A stretch of 42,397 bases of DNA from positions 1-42,397 of the forward strand of contig DAIDJG010000063.1 of assembly GCA_027451445.1 (NCBI GenBank), read 5' to 3'. Both the position numbers and the translations under genes were made by a program. The notes beneath the pieces are model-generated. The model saw only the letters and a list, made by a program, of their open reading frames with translations, did no database searches and was not told the origin of the DNA. Shown here in pieces: positions 15,908 to 24,161 of this stretch; positions within the stretch are counted from its first letter, which is position 1; every line of letters starts with the position of its first letter. The DNA is from Singulisphaera sp. (GTDB lineage: Bacteria; Planctomycetota; Planctomycetia; Isosphaerales; Isosphaeraceae).

Positions 15908-16079
15908 CGCACATTGGCCCGTCAGCCCTTTTCACGGTCGCTGCCCCCCAACGGCTCGCTCAGAGTAGCACAGCCGCCGTGCGCCGGAATAGGCGTCAAG
16001 GGGGGAAGTCGTGTATCCTTGTCAGCACCCGATCGATCGGAATGAGAACGAAGGATTGAGGAGAGGGACAACGGGCCTC

Positions 16080-16652
16080 ATGGCGATCATCCTGGAAACC
16101 CCCCGCCTCGTTGTGCGTGCGATGGACATGGCCGACCTCGACTTCGTGGCCGACCAGCTTGCAGACCCTGAAGTCATGCGCTACTGGCCCCGGCCGCAAA
16201 CGCGTGAGGAGGCCGTCGCGTGGGTAGCGCGGCAGCAGGAACGCTACGAGCGCGACGGGTACGGCTACTGGCTGGTCCTGGAGAAGGCGACCGGGCAGCC
16301 CCTTGGCCAGGCCGGATTGCTCGCGCACGAAATTGCCGGTCGGCCGGAAGTCGATCTCGGCTACATCATCCACCGGCCGTACTGGCGCAGGGGATTTGCG
16401 ACCGAGGCGGCCTCGGCGTGCCGCGACCGCGCGTTTGAGACGTTCCCCGGGTGCACCCGCGTCATCGCGCTGGTGCGGCCGGAGAACACCCCGTCTCGCG
16501 GCGTTGCCCTCAAAATCGGTATGCGCGTCCTTTCGTCAACCCGGTTCGCGGATTACGAGCACCTGGTCTTCGCCCAATCACGAGCGGAGTTCGAACGCTC
16601 GCGCACGCTTCAGCGTGCCGCGCCCTCAAAGAACGAGGACGCCGGGGCGTAA
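16080..16652 (+). CDS. GNAT-family N-acetyltransferase (RimJ/RimL-like)
   Basis: 190 residues from an ATG 12 bases after GAGGAGAGGG; the frame's upstream part lacks family similarity. ETPRLVVRAMDMADLDFV is the usual opening strand of RimJ/RimL-type acetyltransferases. It is followed by a WVARQQERYERDGYGYWLVL helix-strand, EVDLGYIIHRPYWRRGFATEA (motif A, with the R-R-G-F-A acetyl-CoA pyrophosphate loop), and VRPENTPSRGVALKIGM, whose Asn-x-x-Ser helix is typical of motif B. It is cytoplasmic and would acetylate an amine (protein N-terminus, amino acid or drug); the substrate is not predictable. Divergent from the comEC fusion; its last 43 bases overlap a convergent small gene. Confidence 0.85.
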   Translation: MAIILETPRLVVRAMDMADLDFVADQLADPEVMRYWPRPQTREEAVAWVARQQERYERDGYGYWLVLEKATGQPLGQAGLLAHEIAGRPEVDLGYIIHRPYWRRGFATEAASACRDRAFETFPGCTRVIALVRPENTPSRGVALKIGMRVLSSTRFADYEHLVFAQSRAEFERSRTLQRAAPSKNEDAGA

Positions 16653-16912
16653 ACCGTGGGTTGCGAAATGTGGGCCAGCCCGTTCTGACGTTCGTTACTT
16701 CCTATGTCCGAGCCGGCAGCCAGCAGCCTTCGCCGTGCGAACGCCGCCGCAAACAGACCTGCCACGACAGCAGCTTCCACGCCAGCGATGGGCCCATACG
16801 CCGCAATGCCTCGCGCCGCACTCGCGGACAGCGAGGAGGACACCCATGCAACCAGAATCGGGAATGCGACGATCAACGCGAGAAAGACGTGTCTGACGTG
16901 GCGGTCGCGCAT
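16610..16912 (-). CDS. Small two-helix membrane protein, unknown function
   Basis: 100 residues starting at MRDRHVRHVFLALIVAFPILV; the longer frame upstream reads as arginine-rich nonsense. Two hydrophobic segments (about 8-26 and 36-60, AARGIAAYGPIAGVEAAVVAGLFAAAF) are separated by a short loop, with a cationic FARRRLL stop-transfer and a polar C-terminus. The start lies immediately next to a GGGACGTCCC palindrome, whose AGGGA on this strand also serves as the likely ribosome-binding site. It overlaps the end of the acetyltransferase gene tail to tail, which lowers certainty. No family recognised. Confidence 0.45.
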   Translation of the reverse strand: MRDRHVRHVFLALIVAFPILVAWVSSSLSASAARGIAAYGPIAGVEAAVVAGLFAAAFARRRLLAAGSDIGSNERQNGLAHISQPTVYAPASSFFEGAAR

Positions 16913-16913
16913 T

Positions 16914-16951
16914 GGGACGTCCCTTCTTCGTGTTCCATGCCGGGACGTCCC
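16914..16951. promoter_or_regulatory. Two copies of the perfect palindrome GGGACGTCCC
   Basis: GGGACGTCCC at 16914-16923 and again at 16942-16951, 28 bases apart and just upstream of the small membrane-protein start. Each is self-complementary, so the pair can also form a 10-bp stem with an 18-base loop. It may be a paired operator or an interspersed repeat. Confidence 0.4.
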
Positions 16952-17136
16952 TTTCCCTCGGATCCTCGACTCGTCGATGAAGCAGCGTCTCGTCTTTCGG
17001 ACCAAGCTCGGCTGCGAAGCCAGTGCCGATCGACGCGACAACACAACTCCCGCCGGAAGTTTAGTGCGCTTTCTTTGGTCGTGCGCTGGGACGAGCGATT
17101 TTCTGTCACGCGCGACTGTGGTAAAGCCGCAACCGT

Positions 17137-17532
17137 TTACAAAGCGGATTCCGAGTCTTCTTGAGCCTCGTAATCGGTATCGAGATCCGAATCCTGTATC
17201 GGTTCGGTCAACCGACGCAAAACGCGTCCCCATTTCCTGGGCAATCGCGACCGGCCAAACTCGTCCAGGTGGGGCAAGAACTGGTTCCAGGTGAGGACGG
17301 TCAGACAGTGCGTTTCCTGAAGGATTGCCACCAGCGCACGGCCACGATGGATGGCCAGCACGGCAATCGCCCCATTCGTCGCATTTCGGCCGAGGCGGCG
17401 GGTACGGGACAACGCCCGGCGCAAGTCTTCGGCAGCCCCCTCAGGCGCTGCACCAAAGCGTTCGACAAAACGCTCCAGGGCATGCTGAGAGAGAAAGACC
17501 GAGCTGTAATCACGCTGGCCAACAGGTGGCAT
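17137..17532 (-). CDS. Conserved-looking hypothetical protein
   Basis: 131 residues from the Met of MPPVGQRDYSSVFLSQHALERFVERFG. The frame runs 21 codons further upstream, but those codons (LGVLGVLAVRCLW) are translation of the repeat arm at 17553-17583 and are unlikely to be part of the original gene. The core has a helical SxHALxRFxERF motif, then RRALSRTRRLGRNATNGAIAVLAIHRGRALVAIL, which alternates strands, and an acidic tail (DSDLDTDYEAQEDSE). No catalytic motif recognised. Similar SxHALxRF proteins occur near mobile regions, but I cannot assign a role. The ribosome-binding site is weak, so the exact start is uncertain. Confidence 0.5.
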   Translation of the reverse strand: MPPVGQRDYSSVFLSQHALERFVERFGAAPEGAAEDLRRALSRTRRLGRNATNGAIAVLAIHRGRALVAILQETHCLTVLTWNQFLPHLDEFGRSRLPRKWGRVLRRLTEPIQDSDLDTDYEAQEDSESAL

Positions 17533-17833
17533 GAGACTCAACAGCCAAAGGCAACGAACCGCCAAGACGCCAAGAACGCCGAGGATAGTAACCAAACAAT
17601 GAAGTGCTCATGCGATGTTAAATAAAACATTTTTGTGATAAAACTTTTGGTTCCACGGACCTCCACGCAAAAGCCCAGAATACAGTTCATTCGCAGATGA
17701 CACAGATTAATGCAGATACGGACGATCAGGAAATCCTTAATCTCAAATCTGCGTAAATCTGCGTCATCTGCGGATAACTCTCTTGCTTTTCTCCGCGTTC
17801 TCGGCGTCTTGGCGGTTCGTTCCCAATTCGCCG
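17533..17833. other. Intergenic region almost wholly made of repeats
   Basis: About 300 bases between two leftward genes. Nearly all of it is the nested inverted-repeat element described at 17553-17821. The rest is AT-rich (17600-17660) and may hold the promoter of the small leftward gene. Confidence 0.5.
17553..17821. repeat. Nested palindromic element with 19-bp perfect terminal inverted repeats
   Basis: The outer arms AACGAACCGCCAAGACGCC (17553-17571) and their exact reverse complement (17803-17821) bound a 269-bp unit. Inside lies a second, related-in-style inverted repeat: TCGCAGATGACACAGATTAA (from about 17692) opposite reverse-complemented CCGCAGATGACGCAGATTTA (about 17755-17774). The centre is AT-rich (AAACATTTTTGTG near 17627). 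No open reading frame for a transposase is present. Such elements are presumably moved in trans or are structural. A stray outer arm occurs at 11622. Confidence 0.7.
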
Positions 17834-20161
17834 TCACTTCGCTGAGTTCTTCACCTCACCCGTGGCCGCCCATTCGACTCCGCGACGGAGCCAGATCTGG
17901 TAGTTGGGGTCGGACATCGCCGCCGTGTCGTGACCGAGTGCGTTGTTGAAGACACGTCCCTTGCCGTAGGTGTTCACCCAGATCACCGGCTCGTCCTTGT
18001 CCGTTCCTTTCGGCTTCTTCGGGTCTGAGAAGGCGGTCGCCAGCACCGTGGTGCCCGGGAAGAGCAGTGAGTTCTGGTAGAGTTCGTCGATCACGTGGTC
18101 AAACGTCGCAGGAGCGCCGTCCGAGATCGGATGCTTGGCCTCGGTCCGTTTTACCACGAATTCGTGCTTCGGCCCGTGGAATCCTTGCGTGCGCCAGCCG
18201 CCGGCGATCGCGCGTTCAAATTCTTCCCAGTTCGGCTTCGCGAATGCGGCCGACGCGAAGTGATGGACGACCAGTCCCTTGCCACCATCATGCACAGCCT
18301 TCAGGAAGGCCTTCTTGTTGTCGTCCGACCACTTGGTGTCCTCGGCGCCTTGCGGCGTCTCCTTGTAGTTCAGGAGTAGGACATCGTACTTGGCGAGGTT
18401 CTCGTCGTTGAGGTCCTTGGCCGGCGTGGCGGTGGATTCGACGACGACGCGATCCTTCGCGGACAGGATCTCCGTGAGCGCCTGGGTCGTTCCTTTCCAG
18501 TCGTGTGCGCCGACGTTATCGCCGGTGATGATCAGCACCTTGATCGGCTGTGAGCCGCTGGCTGTCTTGGGCTCTTCCTTCTTCGCGGCGGCCTCGGCCG
18601 ACAACTCCGCCAGTGCGATTGGCCCAAAGGCGGGTACGGCCATGTCGAAGCCGTCGACGAGATTGCAGTAGGGGTTGAGACCATGTCCGTACCAGAGGTT
18701 GGCGTTGGCGGGGATCGCGCCGGTCAGCTTGAGGACGACGGTGTCCTTCGCGTTGCCAATGGCGGCCTCGAAGATCAAGGGAATTTCCTTGCCTTCGCCA
18801 TCGCGGATCGAGAACCCCGCGATATGGGTCGCCGGCTTCAGCCCGACGGGACCGGAATGGCCAGGACTCATCGAGCCCATCATCCCCATCATCGCGCCGC
18901 TCTGGCCCCCGGCTCCTTTCATCATGCCGGGCATCCCCGCCATGCCGGTTCCTCGGGCCGCCGTCATGTTCACACCCTTGAACTTGACGACCAGGGTGTT
19001 GCTCGGCCCCTTGATGACCCGCTCGAGCGTGGGCGTCGTTGCACCAACTTCACCAAAAAGCTCGCGCAACGCGATCTGCGCCAGCCGGTTCCCCGCGCGT
19101 TTGAGGCCCTGCGTCCCCACGTGAATGGCGTCGTCGAGCTCGAGGTCGATGACAGAGATCACGGCCGTATTCGGTACCCGATCGGGGAGGAGTCGCTGCA
19201 CCTCTTGAACGGTGTTCCACCCTTTAGGATCCGAGCTGTTGATAAAGCGGCCGATCTGGACGTAGTAGAACGGCAGCTCGGATTGGTGCAGATCCTCGCG
19301 TACGGCGGCGATGAGGTTCGTGAAGTTCTTGTTGTAGGAATCGGCCCCGCCTCCCAGGGCGTCGCTTTCACCCTGATACCAGAGGACACCGGCAAAGCGA
19401 TCGCCCGCGAGCTTGAGCTGGCGAAGCATCGAGCCATAAAGGCTGTTGCCTCCCTCGCCCTTCTTGTCGGGGCTCCACTGGGCGAGGCTCGTACCACCGT
19501 GGGCGCAGGCGATCAGACCGATGGGGACACTCGTCCGCTGCGCCAACGTTACAGCGAACGGCAGACCCAGTCCCGCCCCTTTGGAGCGGCTCTTGTGCTG
19601 GGCGGTCGAGCGCTCGGCGCGTGTCTTCGGGTCGCCCGAGTGGACTGGGTCGGGCGAATCGACGAGCCAGTGCAGCGGTTCCTCCGCCTGCGACCACTTG
19701 CCGTCCATGCCCAGGAGCATCACATTCGGGTGGCTCGGGGTGACGTCGATCAGGTTGCCGACGCCTTCCATGTTCGACTGGCCGGCGAGGATCCAGAGAT
19801 CGCCGACGAAGATGGGACCGACGTTCACCAATCCCACCCCGTCGTCCCCCTTAACGTGGCACGCAATTCGGTACGGACCGCCGGTGGGAACACCAACGAG
19901 TTTGCCATCCTCGAAGCGCGCGCCCTCGATCACCTCGTTGCCCATGCCCGACAGCGTGGCGCCGGTGATTGACGTGTTCTTGTGGTCGTCGTCGAGCACC
20001 AACGGAATCACCGCCCTCCCGCCTCGATCGCGCTGATAGACGCGGTGGGCCACCGGTTCCTTCAATTGCAATTCCGCGCGAGCCGACGATTCGAGCCAGG
20101 GCAGCAGCAACAAGAGCGCCAGCATCCAGCGGCCGGCGCGGGTCACGAGGCGGCGTGCCAT
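17834..20161 (-). CDS. Secreted sialate O-acetylesterase (SASA) fused to a ThuA domain
   Basis: 775 residues from an ATG preceded by GGAG; the 13 codons upstream are dispensable. Residues 1-29 are a signal peptide. Residues about 115-370 form the SASA esterase: GDLWILAGQSNMEG places the catalytic Ser at 129, ACAHGGTSLAQW is the oxyanion loop, LWYQGESD is conserved, and DDAIHVGTQG gives Asp343/344 and His347. Residues 404-434 are a methionine/glycine-rich insert (MAGMPGMMKG, GAMMGMMGSM). Residues about 539-770 are ThuA, a glutamine-amidotransferase-like fold: KVLIITGDNVGAHDWKGT, VVHHFASAAF, PVIWVNTYGKGRVFNNALGHD. SASA domains deacetylate sugars; ThuA domains are linked to sugar utilisation. 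The combination suggests a periplasmic glycan-processing protein (inferred). Confidence 0.85.
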   Translation of the reverse strand: MARRLVTRAGRWMLALLLLLPWLESSARAELQLKEPVAHRVYQRDRGGRAVIPLVLDDDHKNTSITGATLSGMGNEVIEGARFEDGKLVGVPTGGPYRIACHVKGDDGVGLVNVGPIFVGDLWILAGQSNMEGVGNLIDVTPSHPNVMLLGMDGKWSQAEEPLHWLVDSPDPVHSGDPKTRAERSTAQHKSRSKGAGLGLPFAVTLAQRTSVPIGLIACAHGGTSLAQWSPDKKGEGGNSLYGSMLRQLKLAGDRFAGVLWYQGESDALGGGADSYNKNFTNLIAAVREDLHQSELPFYYVQIGRFINSSDPKGWNTVQEVQRLLPDRVPNTAVISVIDLELDDAIHVGTQGLKRAGNRLAQIALRELFGEVGATTPTLERVIKGPSNTLVVKFKGVNMTAARGTGMAGMPGMMKGAGGQSGAMMGMMGSMSPGHSGPVGLKPATHIAGFSIRDGEGKEIPLIFEAAIGNAKDTVVLKLTGAIPANANLWYGHGLNPYCNLVDGFDMAVPAFGPIALAELSAEAAAKKEEPKTASGSQPIKVLIITGDNVGAHDWKGTTQALTEILSAKDRVVVESTATPAKDLNDENLAKYDVLLLNYKETPQGAEDTKWSDDNKKAFLKAVHDGGKGLVVHHFASAAFAKPNWEEFERAIAGGWRTQGFHGPKHEFVVKRTEAKHPISDGAPATFDHVIDELYQNSLLFPGTTVLATAFSDPKKPKGTDKDEPVIWVNTYGKGRVFNNALGHDTAAMSDPNYQIWLRRGVEWAATGEVKNSAK

Positions 20162-20314
20162 CGGGTTGTTTCTCCGGGAGAGTCGACAAAAGGGACCCAA
20201 GACGCGAGCGCCCTGCGCCGCGCGCTCTCATCGTAAAGGGGACAAGGGGATGGCGAAAGAGGCTGGAGGCCCGAAAAATAGGGGCCTTTGCGACGTACTT
20301 TGATTTACGAAACC

Positions 20315-20319
20315 GGAGG
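20315..20319 (+). promoter_or_regulatory. Shine-Dalgarno GGAGG defining a TTG start
   Basis: GGAGG followed by six bases and TTG (20326). It fixes the start of the MFS/spermidine-synthase-like gene at residue L-S-W-L-F-G. No ATG or GTG in frame nearby is as well placed, and the open frame upstream is antisense to the esterase gene. Confidence 0.65.
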
Positions 20320-20325
20320 CCCGAC

Positions 20326-22833
20326 TTGTCCTGGCTCTTTGGCCTGACACTCTTCGTCAGTGCCGCCCTGCTCTTCGCCGCACAACCCATGATCGCGAAA
20401 TCGCTCTTACCGGTGTGGGGCGGGTCGCCTTCGGTCTGGAACGCGTGCATGGTTTTTTTTCAGGCCATGCTTCTGGCAGGCTACACCTACGCGCATGCCA
20501 CGACCGCCTGGTTCGGCGCGAGACGCCAGGCGTGGCTGCACGTGGTGCTCTTGCTGCTCCCCTGGGCGTTCTTACCGTTCGCGGTACAGGCACCAATGAC
20601 ACCCGCGTCTGCGCCGCCGGTCGTGCGGCTCTTGACGCATCTATGTGTCACCGTGGGAATCCCCTTCTTCGTCGTGGCCACAACGGCGCCACTCTTGCAG
20701 CGCTGGTTCGCCGAGGCGGCGCATCTTGAGGCGCGCGACCCCTATCCGCTTTACGCGGCGAGCAATTTCGGCAGCTTGATCGCGCTCCTGGCCTACCCGC
20801 TGATCATCGAGCCGAATCTGGGGCTGAGGCGTCAGGAGGTCGTTTGGGCTGTCGGGTATGCAGTGCTGGTGGTGTTGGCGGCCGTATGTGCGGTCGTGAT
20901 GAGGCGTGGCCGCCGGGATGATGACGATTCCCTGAAATCTCTCCGTACAACGAGTGAACCCGGCCCGTCACCCCCTCGACCCCCAACATGCGTTGACTTA
21001 GCGCAGTCCCCCAATCCCCCTCGTCCAAAAAGAACATATAACTCCCCCCCTTGGGAAGGGGGGGTAGGGGGGGTGGAGAGTCAGCGCTCGTATGCGGCTG
21101 ATCCCGCGGCCCCTCAACCTTTAAGTGCAGGAGAGCGGTTCGCGGTGGAATTGCACGAAACGGACGGCGAACGCCCACCCCCCCTTCCCCAGGGGGGGAG
21201 TTATATGGATTTCGCGGAGCGGTCCCACGCCCTACGCTTTGCGCGGTGGGTCGCGCTGGCGTTTGTTCCCTCAAGCTGGCTTCTTGGGGTCACGACGTAC
21301 CTGACGACCGACATCGCCCCCGTCCCTTTGCTTTGGGTAGTGCCGCTGGCGCTCTACCTGTTGTCCTTCATCCTGGTCTTCGCCCGTACGAGCCGCTTGA
21401 GCTACGCGCTCGGCGCGCGTGCGTTGCCACTGCTGGCGTTTCCGTTGGCCCTGGTGCTTGGACTGGGACTGGCCCAAGCATTCTGGCTGCCACTGCACCT
21501 GCTGACGTTCTTCGCAGGTGCCCTCGTCTGTCACGGCGCGCTCGCACGCGATCGCCCCGACCCGCAACGGTTGACTGAGTTCTACCTGGCCCTCGCGCTG
21601 GGCGGAGTGCTCGGCGGACTCTTCAACGCGCTCATTGCCCCCTCGATCTTCAACCGGCTCACGGAGTATCCCCTCGCCGTGGTCCTGGGATGCCTGGCGT
21701 TACCTCGTGTGTCGACGAAGTCATTCCCCCTGCCTCGCGCCTGGCAAACAGCCAGCCGGTACTCGCTCTGGGGACTGCCGCTGCTCATCTTCGGACTGAT
21801 TGCCTTGCTGGTGCGCGATGCGGAAGGTATCGCGATGACCGCGGCGGGCGCACTTCTGGAGCTGCTGGCGTCGGGACTCGTTGTTTACGTGTGGTACCGG
21901 CATCGGCGCCGACCGATCCGCTTCGCCCTGGGGATGGGGGCAGCCTTGCTCGCGAGTGGTCTATCGAACGGCCCGGGGGGCCAGCCTTTGTTTCGCGAAC
22001 GAAACTTCTATGGCACGGCAAGGGTCACGGCAGAGCTCACGCCCCTGGGCGAGTTTCATCGCCTGTTTCATGGCAACACGCTCCATGGACAGCAGAACTT
22101 CGATCCCGCACTACGGCGGGATGCGCTTGCCTACTTCCACCGGACTGGTCCGATTGGACAGATCCTCATGTCGCCGCAGGTCCGGCCTAGCGTAGCGATC
22201 GTGGGGCTCGGAACGGGCTCGCTCGCAGCCTATGCGAAGCACAACGAGCGCTGGACGTTTTACGAGATCGACCCCGCAGTGATTCGAGTGGCCGGCGACC
22301 CTCGCTATTTCACCTTCCTGGGCGATTGCAAGGCCTCGCACGTGGAGGTCCTGGAAGGCGACGCCCGGCTTCGACTGCGCGAGGCGACCAAACATGAGTT
22401 CGCCCTGATCGTGCTCGACGTGTTTAGCTCCGACGCGATCCCGACCCACCTGCTTACGCGCGAGGCCTTCGCGCTCTACCGCGCGAAACTCGCGAAGGGA
22501 GGCCTGATCGCCTTCCACATCACGAACCGTTACCTCGACCTCGAGCCCGTCGTCGGCGCCGGCGCGCGCGACGCGGGGATGGTTTGCCGAGTGCGTTACG
22601 ATCTGACCCTCACCGACGAAGAGAAACGCGAGGGAAAGCAGCCGTCGATCTGGGCCGTGCTCGCGACACATGAGGAAGACTTCGGTGCGATCGCGCACGA
22701 TCCGCGTTGGCGTCCCGCTCGTGTTCCCTCGGGAACGCGGTCGTGGAGCGACGACTTCTCCGATCCCGCAAGCCACCTGGTCTTCCGTCGCGGGTTCCGA
22801 ATCGCACGGGCGCCGACCGTTCCCCAACGTTAA
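20326..22833 (+). CDS. Fused MFS-type membrane / spermidine-synthase-like protein carrying an in-frame repeat insert
   Basis: 835 residues from a TTG with an ideal GGAGG. Residues 1-200 and about 305-590 hold many membrane helices: FGLTLFVSAALLFAAQPMIAKSLLP is the family's opening, and YAASNFGSLIALLAYP and LGVTTYLTTDIAPVPLLWV are hallmarks of planctomycete fused MFS/spermidine synthases. Residues about 620-800 are a Rossmann methyltransferase/spermidine-synthase-like domain: VAIVGLGTGSLAAY (627), FYEIDPAVIRVA, VLEGDARLRL, LIVLDVFSSDAIPTHLL. Catalysis is unproven for the fused family. Residues 238-293 (TYNSPPWEGG to QGGSY) are a palindromic element lying in a cytoplasmic loop between helices. 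Its Pro/Gly-rich content is unlike its surroundings, and the frame is intact on both sides. Confidence 0.85.
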   Translation: MSWLFGLTLFVSAALLFAAQPMIAKSLLPVWGGSPSVWNACMVFFQAMLLAGYTYAHATTAWFGARRQAWLHVVLLLLPWAFLPFAVQAPMTPASAPPVVRLLTHLCVTVGIPFFVVATTAPLLQRWFAEAAHLEARDPYPLYAASNFGSLIALLAYPLIIEPNLGLRRQEVVWAVGYAVLVVLAAVCAVVMRRGRRDDDDSLKSLRTTSEPGPSPPRPPTCVDLAQSPNPPRPKRTYNSPPWEGGVGGVESQRSYAADPAAPQPLSAGERFAVELHETDGERPPPLPQGGSYMDFAERSHALRFARWVALAFVPSSWLLGVTTYLTTDIAPVPLLWVVPLALYLLSFILVFARTSRLSYALGARALPLLAFPLALVLGLGLAQAFWLPLHLLTFFAGALVCHGALARDRPDPQRLTEFYLALALGGVLGGLFNALIAPSIFNRLTEYPLAVVLGCLALPRVSTKSFPLPRAWQTASRYSLWGLPLLIFGLIALLVRDAEGIAMTAAGALLELLASGLVVYVWYRHRRRPIRFALGMGAALLASGLSNGPGGQPLFRERNFYGTARVTAELTPLGEFHRLFHGNTLHGQQNFDPALRRDALAYFHRTGPIGQILMSPQVRPSVAIVGLGTGSLAAYAKHNERWTFYEIDPAVIRVAGDPRYFTFLGDCKASHVEVLEGDARLRLREATKHEFALIVLDVFSSDAIPTHLLTREAFALYRAKLAKGGLIAFHITNRYLDLEPVVGAGARDAGMVCRVRYDLTLTDEEKREGKQPSIWAVLATHEEDFGAIAHDPRWRPARVPSGTRSWSDDFSDPASHLVFRRGFRIARAPTVPQR
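21037..21204 (+). mobile_element. Coding-compatible palindromic element, copy 1 (in the MFS/spermidine-synthase gene)
   Basis: 168 bases, exactly 56 codons, bounded by TATAACTCCCCCCC and GGGGGGGAGTTAT. The ends are inverted repeats of about 30-40 bp that also fold on themselves (CCCCCCCTTGGGAAGGGGGGG is broken here only by length limits). The middle matches copy 2 at 30976-31152 along its length: GAGCGGTTCG versus GAGCAGTTCG, GTGGAATTG versus GCCGAATTG, CGGACGGC in both. Similarity extends to the left (CCAATCCCCCTCG versus CCAATCCCCTTCG). The right end lacks one 9-base TACCCCCCC unit present in copy 2, which removes three codons and keeps the frame. No transposase gene. Confidence 0.75.
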
Positions 22834-22908
22834 GCTCTCGCACTCAGCGTGGACCGCGGTTACGCTCCTCAATAGGGCGACGATTCCCGCGAAAACGGAG
22901 GATTCCCG

Positions 22909-23532
22909 ATGAGCGCGAAAATCCAGGTCATCTTCCACAGCCTTTATGGACACGTTTACCGGCTGGCCGAGGCCATCGCCGACGGGGCTCGCGAGGTCCC
23001 GGGTACCGAGGTCAAGGTGCTCCAGGTGGCGGAGACCCTCCCACCCGAAGTGCTCGCAAAGATGGGAGCCGTTGAGGCGAGGAAGGCGTTCGCCCAAGTG
23101 CCGATCGCCGACCCCAAGAAGCTCGCCGAAGCCGACGCCATCATCCTCGGCACGCCCACCCGCTACGGTGCAGCGACCGCTCAGATGCGCGCGTTCCTCG
23201 ACGCGACGGGCGGACTTTGGGTCACCGGCGCCTTGATCGGCAAGCTCGGCAGCGCGTTCACATCAACAGCCAGCCAGCACGGCGGGCAGGAGACAACGCT
23301 GCTCGCGATGTCCACCTTCTTCTTCCACATGGGGATGGTGATCGCCGGCGTGCCTTACAGCGTCAAGGAGCTCTCCAACCTCGACGAAGTGACCGGGGGT
23401 ACCCCGTACGGGGCCTCGACCGTCGCCGGACCCCACGGCCAGCGCCAGCCGACCGCCAACGAGCTCGCCATCGCCCGCGGCCAGGGCCGGCATGTCGCTA
23501 CGATCGCAGCGAAACTCGCGGGCAAGGGCTAG
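22909..23532 (+). CDS. wrbA: NAD(P)H:quinone oxidoreductase, WrbA flavodoxin family
   Basis: 207 residues, the usual WrbA length, with GGAGG seven bases before the ATG. The flavodoxin fold is clear: [20 protein letters not shown] is the FMN phosphate loop, [23 protein letters not shown] the second FMN loop, [19 protein letters not shown] the WrbA-specific segment, and [21 protein letters not shown] the conserved tail that contacts FMN. WrbA proteins are cytoplasmic tetramers doing two-electron reduction of quinones, protecting against oxidative stress. Its N-terminal loop reads HSLYGH, within the family's range (usually YSMYGH). It is preceded at 75 bases by the MFS/spermidine-synthase gene and may be read from it or from its own promoter. 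Confidence 0.92.
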   Translation: MSAKIQVIFHSLYGHVYRLAEAIADGAREVPGTEVKVLQVAETLPPEVLAKMGAVEARKAFAQVPIADPKKLAEADAIILGTPTRYGAATAQMRAFLDATGGLWVTGALIGKLGSAFTSTASQHGGQETTLLAMSTFFFHMGMVIAGVPYSVKELSNLDEVTGGTPYGASTVAGPHGQRQPTANELAIARGQGRHVATIAAKLAGKG

Positions 23533-24161
23533 CGCTTACGCGGCTGGGGCGTTCTCACACCGATCCTCAGACTCCTGGTCACCGCGCTGACGGTCGTTCG
23601 GATGCACGAAGTGCCAGCATCGCACCTCTGATCGCGGTTGCACGTGAAAGGCCCGCGCTGCCCTTGACGCACAGGCGCCGTTTACGGTTAAATCTCTTTC
23701 GTCTTGCATGTTGCAACGCGCGTCTTGCAAGTTGCATGTCGGACACCACGCAAGACCACGCCGAGTTCCCCGGAATGAGCCGGGGGAGCGGGGGAACCAC
23801 CTTCTCCGGGGCGAATCGAGCCGCGATAGCGGCACGACGGGGCAACCTTCGGCTCCGAGCCCGTCAGCTAACCTCGCAGGCGTACGAGGGGCAATCGTCG
23901 TCAACCGTCCTCGGTTGCCGACCTTCGGTGCGGTAGCGCCGGCCCCGGTGTGTCCAGACCCGGTGTATTGGCGCATTCGAGAAAGACGAGCCGACCGAGA
24001 AGATCCCGTCGAGGCACGACGTCTGATTCATCAGGCGTGGGCTTTGAGGACTGCTTCATGCCCTCAACGTCCCACTCGATCCAACCGCAAGAAACGGCGC
24101 GGGGGTGCCCCGTCGTAGGCTGCGGTCACGCCTCCACGGCTCGGCTCCTGGGTACCCCTCC
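23533..24161. other. Intergenic region with TTGCA cluster, no recognised gene
   Basis: About 629 bases. The only structure seen is TTGCA occurring four times between 23704 and 23736 (two as TTGCAT, two as TTGCAA), comparable with the TGCAAA repeats near 5.05 kb. Open frames on either strand look like GC-driven artefacts. The promoter of the following permease gene should lie in the right part. Confidence 0.4.

Noticed and set aside
17553-17821. CRISPR array
   Set aside because: The repeats are inverted, not direct, have no regular spacers, and no cas genes are nearby.
18683-19972. Plus-strand open frame of 429 codons
   Set aside because: Antisense to the SASA-ThuA gene, whose catalytic motifs fix the real strand.
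20804-21274. Minus-strand open frame that also reads NSPP...EGGVG...PPLPKGGSY
   Set aside because: It is the opposite strand of the palindromic element inside the MFS/spermidine-synthase gene. It is open because the element is palindromic, and is not a separate gene.
23536-23976. Minus-strand open frame of 146 codons in an intergenic region
   Set aside because: Part of it is translation of TTGCA repeats; no ribosome-binding site and no protein-like composition.
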